Assembly: GCA_964571815.1 (NCBI GenBank)
Contig: CAZNDN010000004.1
Span: 17,565 to 81,564 of the forward strand
DNA from: CAZNDN01 sp964571815
GTDB lineage: Bacteria; Fibrobacterota; Chitinivibrionia; Chitinivibrionales; WJKA01
Direction: 5' to 3'
DNA: 64,000 nucleotides
Shown one piece after another: positions 16,233-25,680 of this stretch. A program made the translations under genes and the position numbers. The notes under the pieces are model-generated. The model ran no database searches and had not been told where the DNA came from. It saw only the letters and a list, made by a program, of their open reading frames with translations. The stretch's first letter is position 1; each line of letters begins with the position of its first letter.

Positions 16233-17657
16233 ATGGCACCACACGTCGACATCCAGAAGAGCCTTCCCTTTCAGGTGGCCGATATCGGCCTGGCCGACTG
16301 GGGATTCAAGGAGATTGAGATTGCCGAGAAGGAAATGCCCGGTCTTATCGCCATTCGCGAGAAGTACGCCGGGGACAAGCCGCTTGCCGGCGCGCGGGTC
16401 ACCGGTTCGCTCCACATGACCATCCAGACCGCCGTGCTCATACAGACCCTCACCGAGCTGGGCGCCGACGTCCGGTGGGCATCGTGCAACATCTTCTCCA
16501 CCCAGGATCACGCCGCGGCGGCAATGGCGAAAGCCGGCGTGCCCGTCTTCGCATGGAAAGGCGAGAGCCTCGAAGACTACTGGAAGTGCACATTCCAGGC
16601 ACTGTCGTTCCCCGAGGGCAAAGGGCCGAATCTGATTGTCGATGACGGGGGCGATGCCACCCTGATGATGCACCTTGGATACCAGGCGGAAGACAACCCG
16701 TCATTGCTGGACAGAGAGGCTGAGTCCGACGACGAGCGTCGGCTGCTTGCGGTAATCAGGGAAGTCCTGTCGACCCGGAAGGGGTTGTTCCACCAGTGGG
16801 TCGGCGAGTGGAGAGGCGTGTCGGAAGAAACCACCACCGGCGTGCACCGTCTGTACCAGATGCTCGAGAAAGGCTCCCTTCTGGCACCGGCATTCAATGT
16901 CAACGACTCGGTAACCAAGTCGAAGTTCGACAACCTGTACGGCTGCCGTGAGTCACTGGCCGACGGTTTGAAGCGGGCGCTGGATGTCATGGTAGCCGGT
17001 AAGAATGTTGTAGTCTGCGGCTACGGCGATGTCGGCAAGGGGTGCGCCCAGTCCATGCGCGGTTTCGGTGCGCGCGTGCTGATCACCGAAATCGACCCCA
17101 TCTGCGCGCTGCAGGCGCTCATGGAAGGCTATGAGGTGACGACGCTGGAAGAGACCCTCGATGAAGGTGATATCTTTGTCACGGCCACGGGCAATATCGA
17201 TGTCATCACCGCCGAGCACATGTCACGGATGAAAGACCAGGCGATTGTCTGCAATATCGGCCATTTCGACAGCGAGATCCAGGTCTCGCAACTCAACAAG
17301 ACTCCCGGCACCCGAAAAGAGCAGATTAAGCCTCAGGTGGACCGCTATACGTTCCCCGACGGGCGGCAGATTTTCATGCTTGCCGAAGGCAGGCTGGTCA
17401 ATCTCGGATGCGCCACGGGACACCCGTCGTTTGTCATGTCCAACTCCTTCTCAAACCAGACCCTGGCGCAGATCGAGCTGTGGTCGAAGCCGCACGAGAT
17501 CGGTGTCTACCGGCTTCCCAAGACGCTCGATGAAGAGGTCGCGCGGTTGCACGTGGAAAAGCTGGGCGGGAAAGTGACGAAAATGACACCCCGACAGGCC
17601 GATTATATCGGCATCCCCGTAAGCGGGCCGTACAAGTCGGAGCATTACCGCTACTGA
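16233..17657 (+). CDS. ahcY: Adenosylhomocysteinase
   Basis: Hydrolyses S-adenosylhomocysteine to adenosine and homocysteine in the methyl cycle, using tightly bound NAD. The 474-residue protein has VTGSLHMTIQTAVLI, FSTQDHAAAAMA, substrate-binding FNVNDSVTKSKFDN (221-234), the NAD Rossmann motif GYGDVGKG (263-270), and the C-terminal KSEHYRY that reaches across the tetramer. The length matches the form with the internal insertion. AAAGGAG lies 10 nt before the ATG. Its last 7 nt overlap the convergent alpha/beta hydrolase gene. No SAH riboswitch is evident in the leader. Confidence 0.96.
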   Translation: MAPHVDIQKSLPFQVADIGLADWGFKEIEIAEKEMPGLIAIREKYAGDKPLAGARVTGSLHMTIQTAVLIQTLTELGADVRWASCNIFSTQDHAAAAMAKAGVPVFAWKGESLEDYWKCTFQALSFPEGKGPNLIVDDGGDATLMMHLGYQAEDNPSLLDREAESDDERRLLAVIREVLSTRKGLFHQWVGEWRGVSEETTTGVHRLYQMLEKGSLLAPAFNVNDSVTKSKFDNLYGCRESLADGLKRALDVMVAGKNVVVCGYGDVGKGCAQSMRGFGARVLITEIDPICALQALMEGYEVTTLEETLDEGDIFVTATGNIDVITAEHMSRMKDQAIVCNIGHFDSEIQVSQLNKTPGTRKEQIKPQVDRYTFPDGRQIFMLAEGRLVNLGCATGHPSFVMSNSFSNQTLAQIELWSKPHEIGVYRLPKTLDEEVARLHVEKLGGKVTKMTPRQADYIGIPVSGPYKSEHYRY

Positions 17658-18622
17658 TTGGAGGAGAGTACCGGCGAGGCGGTCTTGAGACTGTCGCAGT
17701 AGTGGAATATCATCTCGGAGACTATCCCGCCGTGATGAAACGGCAGAGCGTGCCCCTTCCCCTCGAGGATTTCGTAGCGCGCGTGAGGAAGGTAGGTGGT
17801 GATCAGCCTTTTTGCGCGCTGAAGGGGGATAACCCTGTCTTCGGCCCCGTGTATGGCCAGCACGGGGCACTGCACGTTTCGCGCGTAAGGCCCGCCGTCA
17901 TAGTCAAGCGTGGCCCGAATGGCCTGTCGGTACCAGGCCGGCTCCCTCACCGTTCTGATTTCCTGGTCCATATCCTCCTTCGCCACCCGGCGGTCCCACA
18001 ATGACCCGGTTTTCTCGAGCAGATAGTAGAGTTTGTAATCCGGAAGCTTCAACAGCGGTTCCGCCGTGCGCTCCAGCCGCTCCCGCACCTCTTCATCCGC
18101 CCCGAACACACTCCCCGAAACCAGAATGAGCCTCGTGATGTGTACATCGCGCCGCGAGCCGGCATAGTGAATCCCGATACCGCCTCCCAGCGAGAACCCC
18201 AACAGGCAGGTTGTGTCGATGTTCATCGCCCGGAAGAAGTCATCCAGCAGGCACGCGTAGTCCTCGAAAGCACCGTGATACAGAGGGCTGTCACCGGGGT
18301 AGTCATACGCGATAAGGGTATAACGGTCCGCAAGATCGGTCATGTTCAGAAACACCCGGCCGTCGCTGTTGAGCCCGTGGAGCATAACGTAGTACGGGGG
18401 ACGAAGGCTGTCGCCGGCCGGATAGTGATAGTAGTAGTGATACGCCCCCAGCCGGGCTGAGTATCGTTGCTCATAGCTCCAGCCCTGGAGGTCGGTGCCG
18501 GCATTTTTTTCCAGCATACCGGGAATCTGCCCGAGTTTGCGTTCGTACTCCTCCCGCGGCACGAACAACAGCATCACGGCAAAGACCAGCGGCATGATTC
18601 TCTGCAGAAGCGCTTGCAGCAT
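17651..18622 (-). CDS. Membrane-anchored alpha/beta hydrolase
   Basis: The 323-residue protein has an N-terminal hydrophobic segment (residues 8-21) that would export or anchor it, then an alpha/beta hydrolase fold. The oxyanion strand VMLHGLNSDG is at 79-88, the nucleophile elbow GFSLGG puts the serine at S144, the acid lies in IHGAEDRVIP, and the histidine in GKGHALPF. The triad is therefore complete; substrate unknown. ATG 18622 has AAAGGA 8 nt upstream. It is divergent from the U32 gene (54 nt apart) and its stop overlaps the end of ahcY. Confidence 0.8.
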   Translation of the reverse strand: MLQALLQRIMPLVFAVMLLFVPREEYERKLGQIPGMLEKNAGTDLQGWSYEQRYSARLGAYHYYYHYPAGDSLRPPYYVMLHGLNSDGRVFLNMTDLADRYTLIAYDYPGDSPLYHGAFEDYACLLDDFFRAMNIDTTCLLGFSLGGGIGIHYAGSRRDVHITRLILVSGSVFGADEEVRERLERTAEPLLKLPDYKLYYLLEKTGSLWDRRVAKEDMDQEIRTVREPAWYRQAIRATLDYDGGPYARNVQCPVLAIHGAEDRVIPLQRAKRLITTYLPHARYEILEGKGHALPFHHGGIVSEMIFHYCDSLKTASPVLSSNQ

Positions 18623-18676
18623 CGGTGCGTTCCTTTTCGGCGAAGAGCGCTCTCGGCGAGGACGTATTTTTTACGG

Positions 18677-20707
18677 ATGGCCGGTTCAGAAAGCCAAAAT
18701 AGTTCATCCTCCTCCACGCCGGAGCTGCTCGCGCCGGCGGGCACGCTGAAGGCGTTTCACGCGGCTGTTGAAGCGGGGGCCGATGCCGTCTACCTGGGCC
18801 TGCAACAATTCAACGCCCGCCTCCGGGCATCCAATTTTACCGTAAAAACGCTTTCGTATCTTACGCCCCGGGCGCACAGCAGGGGCGTCAAGGTCTATGT
18901 TACGCTGAACACGCAACTGAAGCAGCAGGAACTCCGGCCGGCAATCGACGTGGTGTACCAGCTTTCGCAGATCGGTGTGGATGCGATCATCGTGGCCGAC
19001 CTCGGTCTCGTTGGTATGGCTCGCCGCTACTTCCCCGAGCTCCGGCTGCACGCCTCGACACAAATGACGATTACCGACAGCGCGGGGGTTCGAGCGGCGA
19101 AGCGTCTGGGCCTGGCACGCGTTACCCTCGCACGCGAGCTGACGCTGGATGATATCGAATCGGTCTGCCGCCGGAGCCCGCTGGAAATCGAAGTATTCGT
19201 GCACGGTGCCGTATGCTACAGCGTGTCGGGTCTGTGCCTGGCAAGCAGTTGGTTCGGCGGCCTCAGCGGCAATCGCGGCCGGTGTACCCAGGTGTGCCGG
19301 CGCATATTCGAAGACGATCAGCGGCGCGGGTATTTCTTTTCGCCCCGCGATCTCAGTGCGCTTTCCCACCTGCCGCGGCTCGTGCGGGCGGGGGTACGAA
19401 GTCTCAAAATTGAGGGGAGGATGAAAGGGGTTGAGTATGTCGATACCGTGGTACGCACCTGGCGCCGCGCTCTGGATGAACCGGAGAGGATTCCGCGACT
19501 GCTGCGCGAAGTGGACCGCGACATGGGACGTCCCAAAACCGACCTGTTTCTGAGCGGCGCCCTGCCCGGGGATGCCGTCAACGCCGCGGGCGCCTCCGGC
19601 ACCGGCATCGATCTCGGGGAGGTTCGCGGTGTCAAGGAAGACCGCGTGCTGGTGAGCACTTCGGAGACGATCTGCGCCGGGGACCGTATCCGTGTTCATC
19701 CGCGCTCGGGGTTCAAAGGTGTCGGCCGCCGCGTGGTCCGGTGCGAGCCGGGAGAAGGCGGCACGGCACTGGTTCTGAAAGATACGGCTGGTATTGGTCG
19801 GGGGGATCGTGTTTTCCTGACAAGCCGTGCCGCCGGCAGCCGAGTTCGCCGGACTCCCCGGATCGACAGTGCACCGGCGCGGTTCCGCCCCTCGTATCCG
19901 TCGGTCGGCCGCGTACTCAAATCGGTCTCTCCTCCCCGGCAACCGCCGGCGGAAGATGACCGTCTGATGATCAAGGTCGACTCGCTGGAGTGGCTGGAGC
20001 TTGCCGCAAGAACCCGCTGCAGCGCAGTGGCGGCATCGCTTGCGCCCCCGGAGCTGCAAAGCCTCCGGCGCGAGCGCTCCCTGCTTTCGGCCGTGCGGGA
20101 ACGACTGTTTGTCTGCACACCGCCGTTTGTGCGGGAATCGGCCCCGGCCGGAACCCGGCGCACGATCGATTTTCTGCTTCGCGAAGGTATCCGCGGCATT
20201 GTCGCGGAGAATCTCGCCCAAATCGGGTCGGGGGAGCGTTCTTGCGAGACCATTGCCGGCGCCTGGCTGCGCTGCACCAACGGCGCCTCATGGAACCGCT
20301 TGCGCGAGGCCGGATGCAGCGGATTCGTGCATTCTCCCGAAGATGACATTCTCAATCTCAAGCATTGCGCGGGGCTTGCCGGTATGGTGGTGCTCTTTGC
20401 CCATGTGCCTCTGTTCGTCTCGCGGATTGAGCCGGCTGTGCCGGCAGGCAGGGCAGTGAGGGACTCCGACGGCGTATCCATGCGTGTGGAGGTTCGCGAC
20501 GGCCTCTTCTACCTGATTGCCGACCGTCCGCTGTGCCTTACCCACAAGCGCAGCCGTCTTCACGCATTGGGGTTCCGCGATTTCATGCTCGATCTCTCCT
20601 TCACACGGCCCGACGGGAGCTTCCTGAAGACGCTCCTGCGGCACTATCATGAGGAGACCAGAGTGGCCGACAGCTCGCTGTTAAATTTCAAGCGGGGACT
20701 ACGGTAG
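18677..20707 (+). CDS. Peptidase U32 family protein
   Basis: The 676-residue protein has the U32 barrel with ELLAPAGTLKAFHAAVEAGADAVYLG at its start (I give only its role here: substrate-cavity strands). Next comes the family signature EVFVHGAVCYSVSGLC and NRGRCTQVCR, placing the four cysteines at C180, C187, C203 and C207. Close relatives (RlhA, TrhP) hydroxylate rRNA or tRNA with an iron-sulphur cluster rather than cleaving collagen, so RNA modification is the likelier job. The C-terminal half (about 330-676) is a divergent second part as in the long subgroup. I use ATG 18677; the open frame continues upstream but would overlap the divergent hydrolase gene by about 150 nt. Confidence 0.85.
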   Translation: MAGSESQNSSSSSTPELLAPAGTLKAFHAAVEAGADAVYLGLQQFNARLRASNFTVKTLSYLTPRAHSRGVKVYVTLNTQLKQQELRPAIDVVYQLSQIGVDAIIVADLGLVGMARRYFPELRLHASTQMTITDSAGVRAAKRLGLARVTLARELTLDDIESVCRRSPLEIEVFVHGAVCYSVSGLCLASSWFGGLSGNRGRCTQVCRRIFEDDQRRGYFFSPRDLSALSHLPRLVRAGVRSLKIEGRMKGVEYVDTVVRTWRRALDEPERIPRLLREVDRDMGRPKTDLFLSGALPGDAVNAAGASGTGIDLGEVRGVKEDRVLVSTSETICAGDRIRVHPRSGFKGVGRRVVRCEPGEGGTALVLKDTAGIGRGDRVFLTSRAAGSRVRRTPRIDSAPARFRPSYPSVGRVLKSVSPPRQPPAEDDRLMIKVDSLEWLELAARTRCSAVAASLAPPELQSLRRERSLLSAVRERLFVCTPPFVRESAPAGTRRTIDFLLREGIRGIVAENLAQIGSGERSCETIAGAWLRCTNGASWNRLREAGCSGFVHSPEDDILNLKHCAGLAGMVVLFAHVPLFVSRIEPAVPAGRAVRDSDGVSMRVEVRDGLFYLIADRPLCLTHKRSRLHALGFRDFMLDLSFTRPDGSFLKTLLRHYHEETRVADSSLLNFKRGLR

Positions 20708-20802
20708 AGCCGCCGGACGAAGACAGACTCGGCTTTGGTGTGACGGTTTCGGACAAGCGGCATAAGTGGTTGCAGATCCCGCGGAACGCCGAATCGACGA
20801 AT

Positions 20803-21963
20803 TCACCCCCCTTCACGCGAAATCGTCGAAAACATCGTCCTCACCCGGTGATCGTAGGTATGCAGCGCCAGTACTTTTTCCCGTGCGCGGGCGACGATTG
20901 CTTTTCCTTCGTTTTCGTGCGTCCGGTAATAGTCGAGTAGCTCGCGCAGGTGCTTTTCATTTTCGAACACGACCAGTTCGCACCCGTGGCCCTCTGTCTC
21001 GAAATACTCCCCGATTACGCGCTTGGGACTGGTGATGACCAGGGCGCCGGCGGCCGAGCAGTCGAACACCCGTTGCGTGAACCCGTCGCGAATCACCATA
21101 CGGTTGATATCGATATTCACCCGTGTCGTCTGGTAGGTCTTATTGAGGTTTGTATAATAGCCCACCGCGGTTGAGACCCTGCCTTCCGGCAGGTCCTGCG
21201 CCCAGCCGATATCACCGAACACCATAAAATCCCGATATTCGGCGCCCAGCGAACTGATAACGCTCTTGCGGAAGAGATAGCCGACAAAGTGCCTGGCGAC
21301 AAATACCGCCCGCTCCGGCGTCATTGACCCGGGCAGCGGCTTCCCCGCAAAATACTCCCGCAGGGGCTGCTCGATATCGTAGCAGAGATTCTCCCGATAG
21401 CATTGCAGGAGCAGGTGCAGAAACGGCAACTGCTCTTCCATGAACCGATCGCAGTCCTTCAGATAGGTGTCGAGCTGGGTGCGATAGGAGTTACCCACGA
21501 AGCAGGCGTCGCGCTCCGCCGCCGGCGCCGGCTCCAGGGGGAAAAACAGCGAAGGATCGGTGGCCAGCGGCAGGAACCATGCCTTGTAGCCACGCGAGCG
21601 CAACGGTTTGACGTATCCGCGGTCGGAGACAAAATCGAATCGATTGGGAAACGACGGGAATGTGATGCGGTTGATGATTTCAAAAAAGAAGGGGTCATCC
21701 ACATACCAGTTAACGTGGACGATACCGCGACGATGCATAAACGTACCGATTTCGCCGGCGGCGTCGAGGCCCCAGTCGTTGATGGTCACCAGCACCCGGC
21801 ATCCCCGGGCCGCCAGAGCTTCGCAGGTCTGCCGCGCCTGGATGTCGCCGGCAAGCGTCACGGAATCGATTACCACGACCCGGGTATCCGGCAGTCGTCT
21901 GAGAGCCGCCAGCGTCTCACGCTGTACCAGATTACCGTGATTGAGGAAACCGATACTCAGCAT
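20803..21963 (-). CDS. CgeB-like glycosyltransferase family protein
   Basis: The 386-residue protein has a two-domain GT-B-like layout. The N-terminal half has a Rossmann-like start (LSIGFLNHGNLVQRETLAAL) and the WYVDDPFFFE and DRGYVKPLRSRGYKAWFLPLATD pattern of CgeB/spore maturation-type transferases. The C-terminal half has NIDINRMVIRDGFTQRVFD followed by CSAAGALVITSP, the usual donor-binding region of these proteins. It probably modifies a glycan or protein with sugar; donor and acceptor are unknown. It stands alone, divergent from the aminotransferase gene, and no strong ribosome site precedes ATG 21963. Confidence 0.7.
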   Translation of the reverse strand: MLSIGFLNHGNLVQRETLAALRRLPDTRVVVIDSVTLAGDIQARQTCEALAARGCRVLVTINDWGLDAAGEIGTFMHRRGIVHVNWYVDDPFFFEIINRITFPSFPNRFDFVSDRGYVKPLRSRGYKAWFLPLATDPSLFFPLEPAPAAERDACFVGNSYRTQLDTYLKDCDRFMEEQLPFLHLLLQCYRENLCYDIEQPLREYFAGKPLPGSMTPERAVFVARHFVGYLFRKSVISSLGAEYRDFMVFGDIGWAQDLPEGRVSTAVGYYTNLNKTYQTTRVNIDINRMVIRDGFTQRVFDCSAAGALVITSPKRVIGEYFETEGHGCELVVFENEKHLRELLDYYRTHENEGKAIVARAREKVLALHTYDHRVRTMFSTISREGG

Positions 21964-22286
21964 GGCAAATTGACAGCGCCGTCACGGGTGGCGTATTTTA
22001 TCGGTGATCCCGGCCGCGCAACGGCGCGCGGAACCCGGTCGGCGACATACGCGGTTGCCGTCGTGACAGTCTCGAGTCGGCCCGTGCGCCGAGTCCGTCA
22101 AAGTGGGATCGCTCGCCCTTCGATACGCTCGGGGTGAGCGGGGATCGGCAGGGGCTTATATCGTCAGGCATAAAATACTTGTTCCGACTGAGGATCACCG
22201 CGGCACCGGAGCCGGAGATTTCGTCGCTGACGAAGCATCTTCGGCTGTCTTGTTTTTTGCGCGAACCACCGGAAAGGAATCCGAGC
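21964..22286. other. Intergenic region between divergent genes
   Basis: 323 nt separating the CgeB-like and aminotransferase genes. It contains A+T-rich patches (near 22000 and 22170) that could hold promoters, but no boxes good enough to call and no repeats. Confidence 0.4.
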
Positions 22287-23591
22287 ATGAGCAGTACCAA
22301 CCCACAGGCCGTTGAACTCAACGAATGCATCGGCAAAGTCAACTCACACGTCCTCGACCTTCTCTCAGAACGCGGAAGGAACATCTTCTTTCCTCGCGAG
22401 GGGATCCTGGCACAGACCGCGGAAGCCGAGGGCAAGGAGATCAACGCGACGATCGGCGCGGCGCTGGAGGATGACGGCTCGACCATGTGTCTGCCCTCCC
22501 TTGCCTCGCGAGTCTCTCTGGAGCCCGGCGACGTGTTTCCCTACGCCAAAAGTTCCGGCAAGCTTCCCATGCGCCGTAAATGGAAGGAAATGATGTACCG
22601 CAAGAATCCGTCGCTGGACGGCGCCGCGATCAGCCTGCCCGTGGTAAGCTGCGCTCTGACCCATGGTCTGTCGATGGCGGCCTACCTGCTGGCCGACCCC
22701 GGCAAACCCATCATCGTCACCGACCTCTACTGGGGCAACTACCGCCTGATCCTCTCACAGGCATACGGCATCGTGCTGGATACCTTTCGCACCTTCTCCG
22801 GGGAAGGGTTGAACATCGAAGGCCTTCGGGAGAAGCTCATGGAAGGCACGCCCGGGAAACGAATCGTGCTTCTGAACTTTCCCAACAACCCCACGGGATA
22901 TACACCTACCGAGGAGGAAGCCGGGCGGCTGCGCGATGTGCTGGTTGAGGCCGCAGACGCCGGCAACACGATCGCGGTGCTGGTCGACGATGCGTATTTC
23001 GGGCTGGTGTACGAAGAAGGGGTGTTGACCGAATCGATCTTCGCTCGACTTGCCGACGCTCACCGGCGCATACTTGCGGTGAAGTTCGACGGGCCGACCA
23101 AGGAAGATTTTGTCTGGGGCTTCCGCGTCGGGTTTGTGACCTTCGGCGTGAAAGACGGGAACGAAGAACTCTACGGAGCGCTGGAGGCGAAGATGTCGGG
23201 TATTGCGCGGGGGAGCATTTCCAATGCCTCGCACGTGGCGCAATCCCTGCTCCTTGCAGCCTACGAAGACAAAGATTACGAAAACCAGAAGAAGCAGAAG
23301 CGCCTTGTGCTGAAACGGCGGTACGACAAAGTCCGGAGTATCTTCGCCGGGCATCCCGAATACGGCCAATACTTCGAGCCCCTTCCGTTCAATTCCGGCT
23401 ACTTCATGTGCGTGAGGCTCAAGGGGATCCAGGGTGAGCCGGTGCGGAAACGGATGCTCGATGCGTACGGGAGCGGGGTAATCGCCATCGGGGACCTGCT
23501 GCGAGTCGCTTTTTCTTCAACGCCCCTGGGAAAACTCGAAACGCTGCTGGCCAACATGTACCGGGCCTGCCGGGATGTTTCGAATACATGA
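22287..23591 (+). CDS. Pyridoxal-phosphate aminotransferase class I/II
   Basis: Fold-type I aminotransferase, 434 residues. It contains the substrate/PLP pattern LLNFPNNPTGYTPT, the aspartate that contacts the pyridine nitrogen in VLVDDAYFGLVYEE, and the probable Schiff-base lysine in FDGPTKEDFVWGFRVGF. The substrate cannot be told from the sequence. The start is ATG 22287 with AGGA upstream; the open frame extends further 5' without a plausible start. Its stop overlaps the ATG of the following HAD phosphatase gene (ATGA at 23588-23591), so the two are translated together and may act in one pathway. Confidence 0.85.
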   Translation: MSSTNPQAVELNECIGKVNSHVLDLLSERGRNIFFPREGILAQTAEAEGKEINATIGAALEDDGSTMCLPSLASRVSLEPGDVFPYAKSSGKLPMRRKWKEMMYRKNPSLDGAAISLPVVSCALTHGLSMAAYLLADPGKPIIVTDLYWGNYRLILSQAYGIVLDTFRTFSGEGLNIEGLREKLMEGTPGKRIVLLNFPNNPTGYTPTEEEAGRLRDVLVEAADAGNTIAVLVDDAYFGLVYEEGVLTESIFARLADAHRRILAVKFDGPTKEDFVWGFRVGFVTFGVKDGNEELYGALEAKMSGIARGSISNASHVAQSLLLAAYEDKDYENQKKQKRLVLKRRYDKVRSIFAGHPEYGQYFEPLPFNSGYFMCVRLKGIQGEPVRKRMLDAYGSGVIAIGDLLRVAFSSTPLGKLETLLANMYRACRDVSNT

Positions 23592-24304
23592 ATACCGCTG
23601 AGGATCTGCCGGGTACTCTGGACGGTCTCGTATTCGACCTGGACGGCACTTTGTACCACATGAAGTGGTTCATGCGCCCGTTGCTGATTGCCCAACTGCT
23701 TCCTCACATTCGCAGGCTTCCGCGCTACATGAGCGTGCGGGGGGAGCTTATGGGCGTTGACATGGGAAGCGGCGACCGGCTCATGCGGGAGCTGTCGATC
23801 CGACTCGGCAAACGGGAGAAAAGTGAGCCGGAGAAGATGGCCGAGTGGATTCGGCTGCGGTTTTATCCGGCATTCGTGAAGCTCATGCCGCTGCTTCGGG
23901 ACTCGCGACCGGGGCTTGACCGGACCGTGAAAGTGCTGCGCACGAGAGGCATTGCCACGGCGGTAGTGTCTGATTTTGACCGTATCCCGGAACGTCTCCT
24001 GAAGCTCGGTCACGACCCCTCGGCGTTCGATGATATCCGCTCTACCGAGAAAGAGGGTATGCTCAAGCCCTCGGCCCGCGTACTGAGCGTCCTTGCCCGG
24101 CGATGGAGGGCGGCGCCGGAGCGGGTGCTTGTTGTGGGAGATCGCGACGACACCGACGGCGCGGCTGCGCGGGCTGCCGGCATGCCGTTCGTCCGGATTA
24201 CCGACAGGCGCCTCGCGCCCGGTGGAACCGCAATTGCCTGGACCTGCCTGCGTGAGTATCTCGAAGCGGTCACGGCATCGGCGGAATCGAGCCGGGGATC
24301 GTGA
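23588..24304 (+). CDS. HAD-superfamily hydrolase
   Basis: Probable small-molecule phosphatase of 238 residues. HAD motif I is VFDLDGTLY (17-25), with a helical cap after it. Motif II is VVSDFDR, motif III is the lysine in EGMLKPS, and motif IV is VVGDRDDTDG. All four are intact. It is translationally coupled to the aminotransferase. Substrate unknown. Confidence 0.82.
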   Translation: MNTAEDLPGTLDGLVFDLDGTLYHMKWFMRPLLIAQLLPHIRRLPRYMSVRGELMGVDMGSGDRLMRELSIRLGKREKSEPEKMAEWIRLRFYPAFVKLMPLLRDSRPGLDRTVKVLRTRGIATAVVSDFDRIPERLLKLGHDPSAFDDIRSTEKEGMLKPSARVLSVLARRWRAAPERVLVVGDRDDTDGAAARAAGMPFVRITDRRLAPGGTAIAWTCLREYLEAVTASAESSRGS

Positions 24305-24419
24305 AAAGCGGAAGCATCACCCGCGGGCGTCCTTCTCACCCTCACCAGGCAGCCGCGGCACAAACAGGTGAATGAGCCGGTTTGGAATAGACGGCGAACT
24401 CGCGGATCAGGTATGCCCG

Positions 24420-24460
24420 AAAACGAAACAGGCGGCAGCCCCCGTGGGGACCGCCGCCTG
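24420..24460 (-). terminator. Terminator of the small minus-strand gene
   Basis: An 8-bp G+C-rich stem (24429-24436 with 24453-24460) enclosing further CCCC/GGGG pairing, followed on the minus strand by TTTCGTTTT. It sits 34 nt beyond the stop at 24495. Confidence 0.7.
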
Positions 24461-24494
24461 CCGTCGCGCCCGAAGGCTGCGATAGGGGGAAATC

Positions 24495-25040
24495 TCAGAA
24501 CGGCGTTTCGGCCGGTTCCTTCTGAGCAACGGCAGCTTCCTCCACGCTTCCCGGCGCTTCGGTTTCGACTGCCTTGCCGTTGCCCTTGGTGATACCGTGG
24601 ATTCTGCCGAAAAGCGCATTTCGTGTGTGCTGAGCGGCTTCCTCCGAACGGAATCGGAACCATACCCTTCTGTTTCTCTCCGGGATCGTGTCGATAATCG
24701 CCACGAACGCATGAGTGTGACCCTGGTCGTTTTCTTTCAGCGGGAACACCTTCGAATAGGAGATGATCTGCTCAGGATCGACCAGTTGGTTCGCATGAGA
24801 GAACACTCCCGGTTTCACCGAACGAAGCATTGCCGCAAGCGCACCGCGAGCGTTCCTGGCAGTCTCAAAACTCTTGTAGTAGCAGTATGAGCCTCCGGAA
24901 CGCGTGACAATCCTGAAACTGTGCGTTGCATCAGTTTTCTTCTTCTCGGCCGGAATTTCCCACACCGGACCGACATACGCGATCTGCGAAACCTGATACG
25001 ACTGATTCCCACTGCTGAAAACTACTGAATTCATGGTCAT
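24495..25040 (-). CDS. Unknown protein with two similar beta-alpha segments
   Basis: I do not recognise this 181-residue protein. It has no signal peptide or membrane segment. It begins with a YQVSQIAYVGPVWEI stretch, followed by a beta-beta-alpha unit (FRIVTRSGG ... SFETARNARGALAAML), and a second unit of similar design (VWFRFRSEEAAQHTRNALFGRI). This is reminiscent of PH-like small domains, but weakly. The tail (about 150-181) is Glu/Ala rich. AAGGAG lies 6 nt before ATG 25040; other ATGs at 25055, 25043 and 25034 are possible. A clear terminator follows, so I think it is a real, monocistronic gene. Confidence 0.6.
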   Translation of the reverse strand: MTMNSVVFSSGNQSYQVSQIAYVGPVWEIPAEKKKTDATHSFRIVTRSGGSYCYYKSFETARNARGALAAMLRSVKPGVFSHANQLVDPEQIISYSKVFPLKENDQGHTHAFVAIIDTIPERNRRVWFRFRSEEAAQHTRNALFGRIHGITKGNGKAVETEAPGSVEEAAVAQKEPAETPF

Positions 25041-25680
25041 CATAGACTCCTTCAACTGGTTAAAATGGTTACAGCAGTTTTTCGGGCCGGTGAAACCGAC
25101 TGTACCCGGGATCGTCGATATCCCAACCCGTAGGCGCGCTTGTGATCCGGTAGCTCTCTGCTCCCCTTCTCGTCTCGCGCTTGCCTCTTCTCAATGCAAG
25201 CACTGTGCCAAAACGGACGATTTGCTGTAAAGTGTTCTATTTCAATGCATTAGTATAGCTTACTGTCTCGTGAACACCCGTCGCGTTAGGCGCAATTTTG
25301 CGACCCCCCGTGCGACCCTGTCGCTCATGTGCGTCCTCAAGCAGCGCATTTTGTCCGAACGACTACCGGAAATCAGCCTGGATGGGCTCGTGTGCCGTCG
25401 CACGGTCACTTCTCCGCCCTTTTCCCCGGTTATTCAGAGAGGAGCATCAATTTCCGGGCAGCGTGTCTATCTTCACGGGCCGGCTCTATCGAATCTCTGA
25501 TCGATCAATCACCCTCCGCATCGGCGGCTCGCTTCTCCGCCCGAACGCTCTTGTCGACTCCGTCGTCACGGCCCGAGCATCCGGCTAACGATGTATTTTC
25601 GTATTTCGGTATGCCGAACAAGCGCTGTCCGGCGGTCTCCTCGTGTATCGCCCTTCTTCATTATATTCAGGAAAGACACG
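25041..25680. other. Long intergenic region upstream of the HtrA gene
   Basis: 640 nt without a convincing gene, more A+T-rich than its surroundings around 25200-25260. It includes a small hairpin with arms CTTGC (25189-25193) and GCAAG (25196-25200). It must hold the divergent promoters of the small unknown gene and htrA, but I cannot pick them with confidence. Confidence 0.4.

Noticed and set aside
18467..18676. 70-codon N-terminal extension of the U32 protein
   Set aside because: Overlaps the divergent hydrolase gene and does not resemble the family start.
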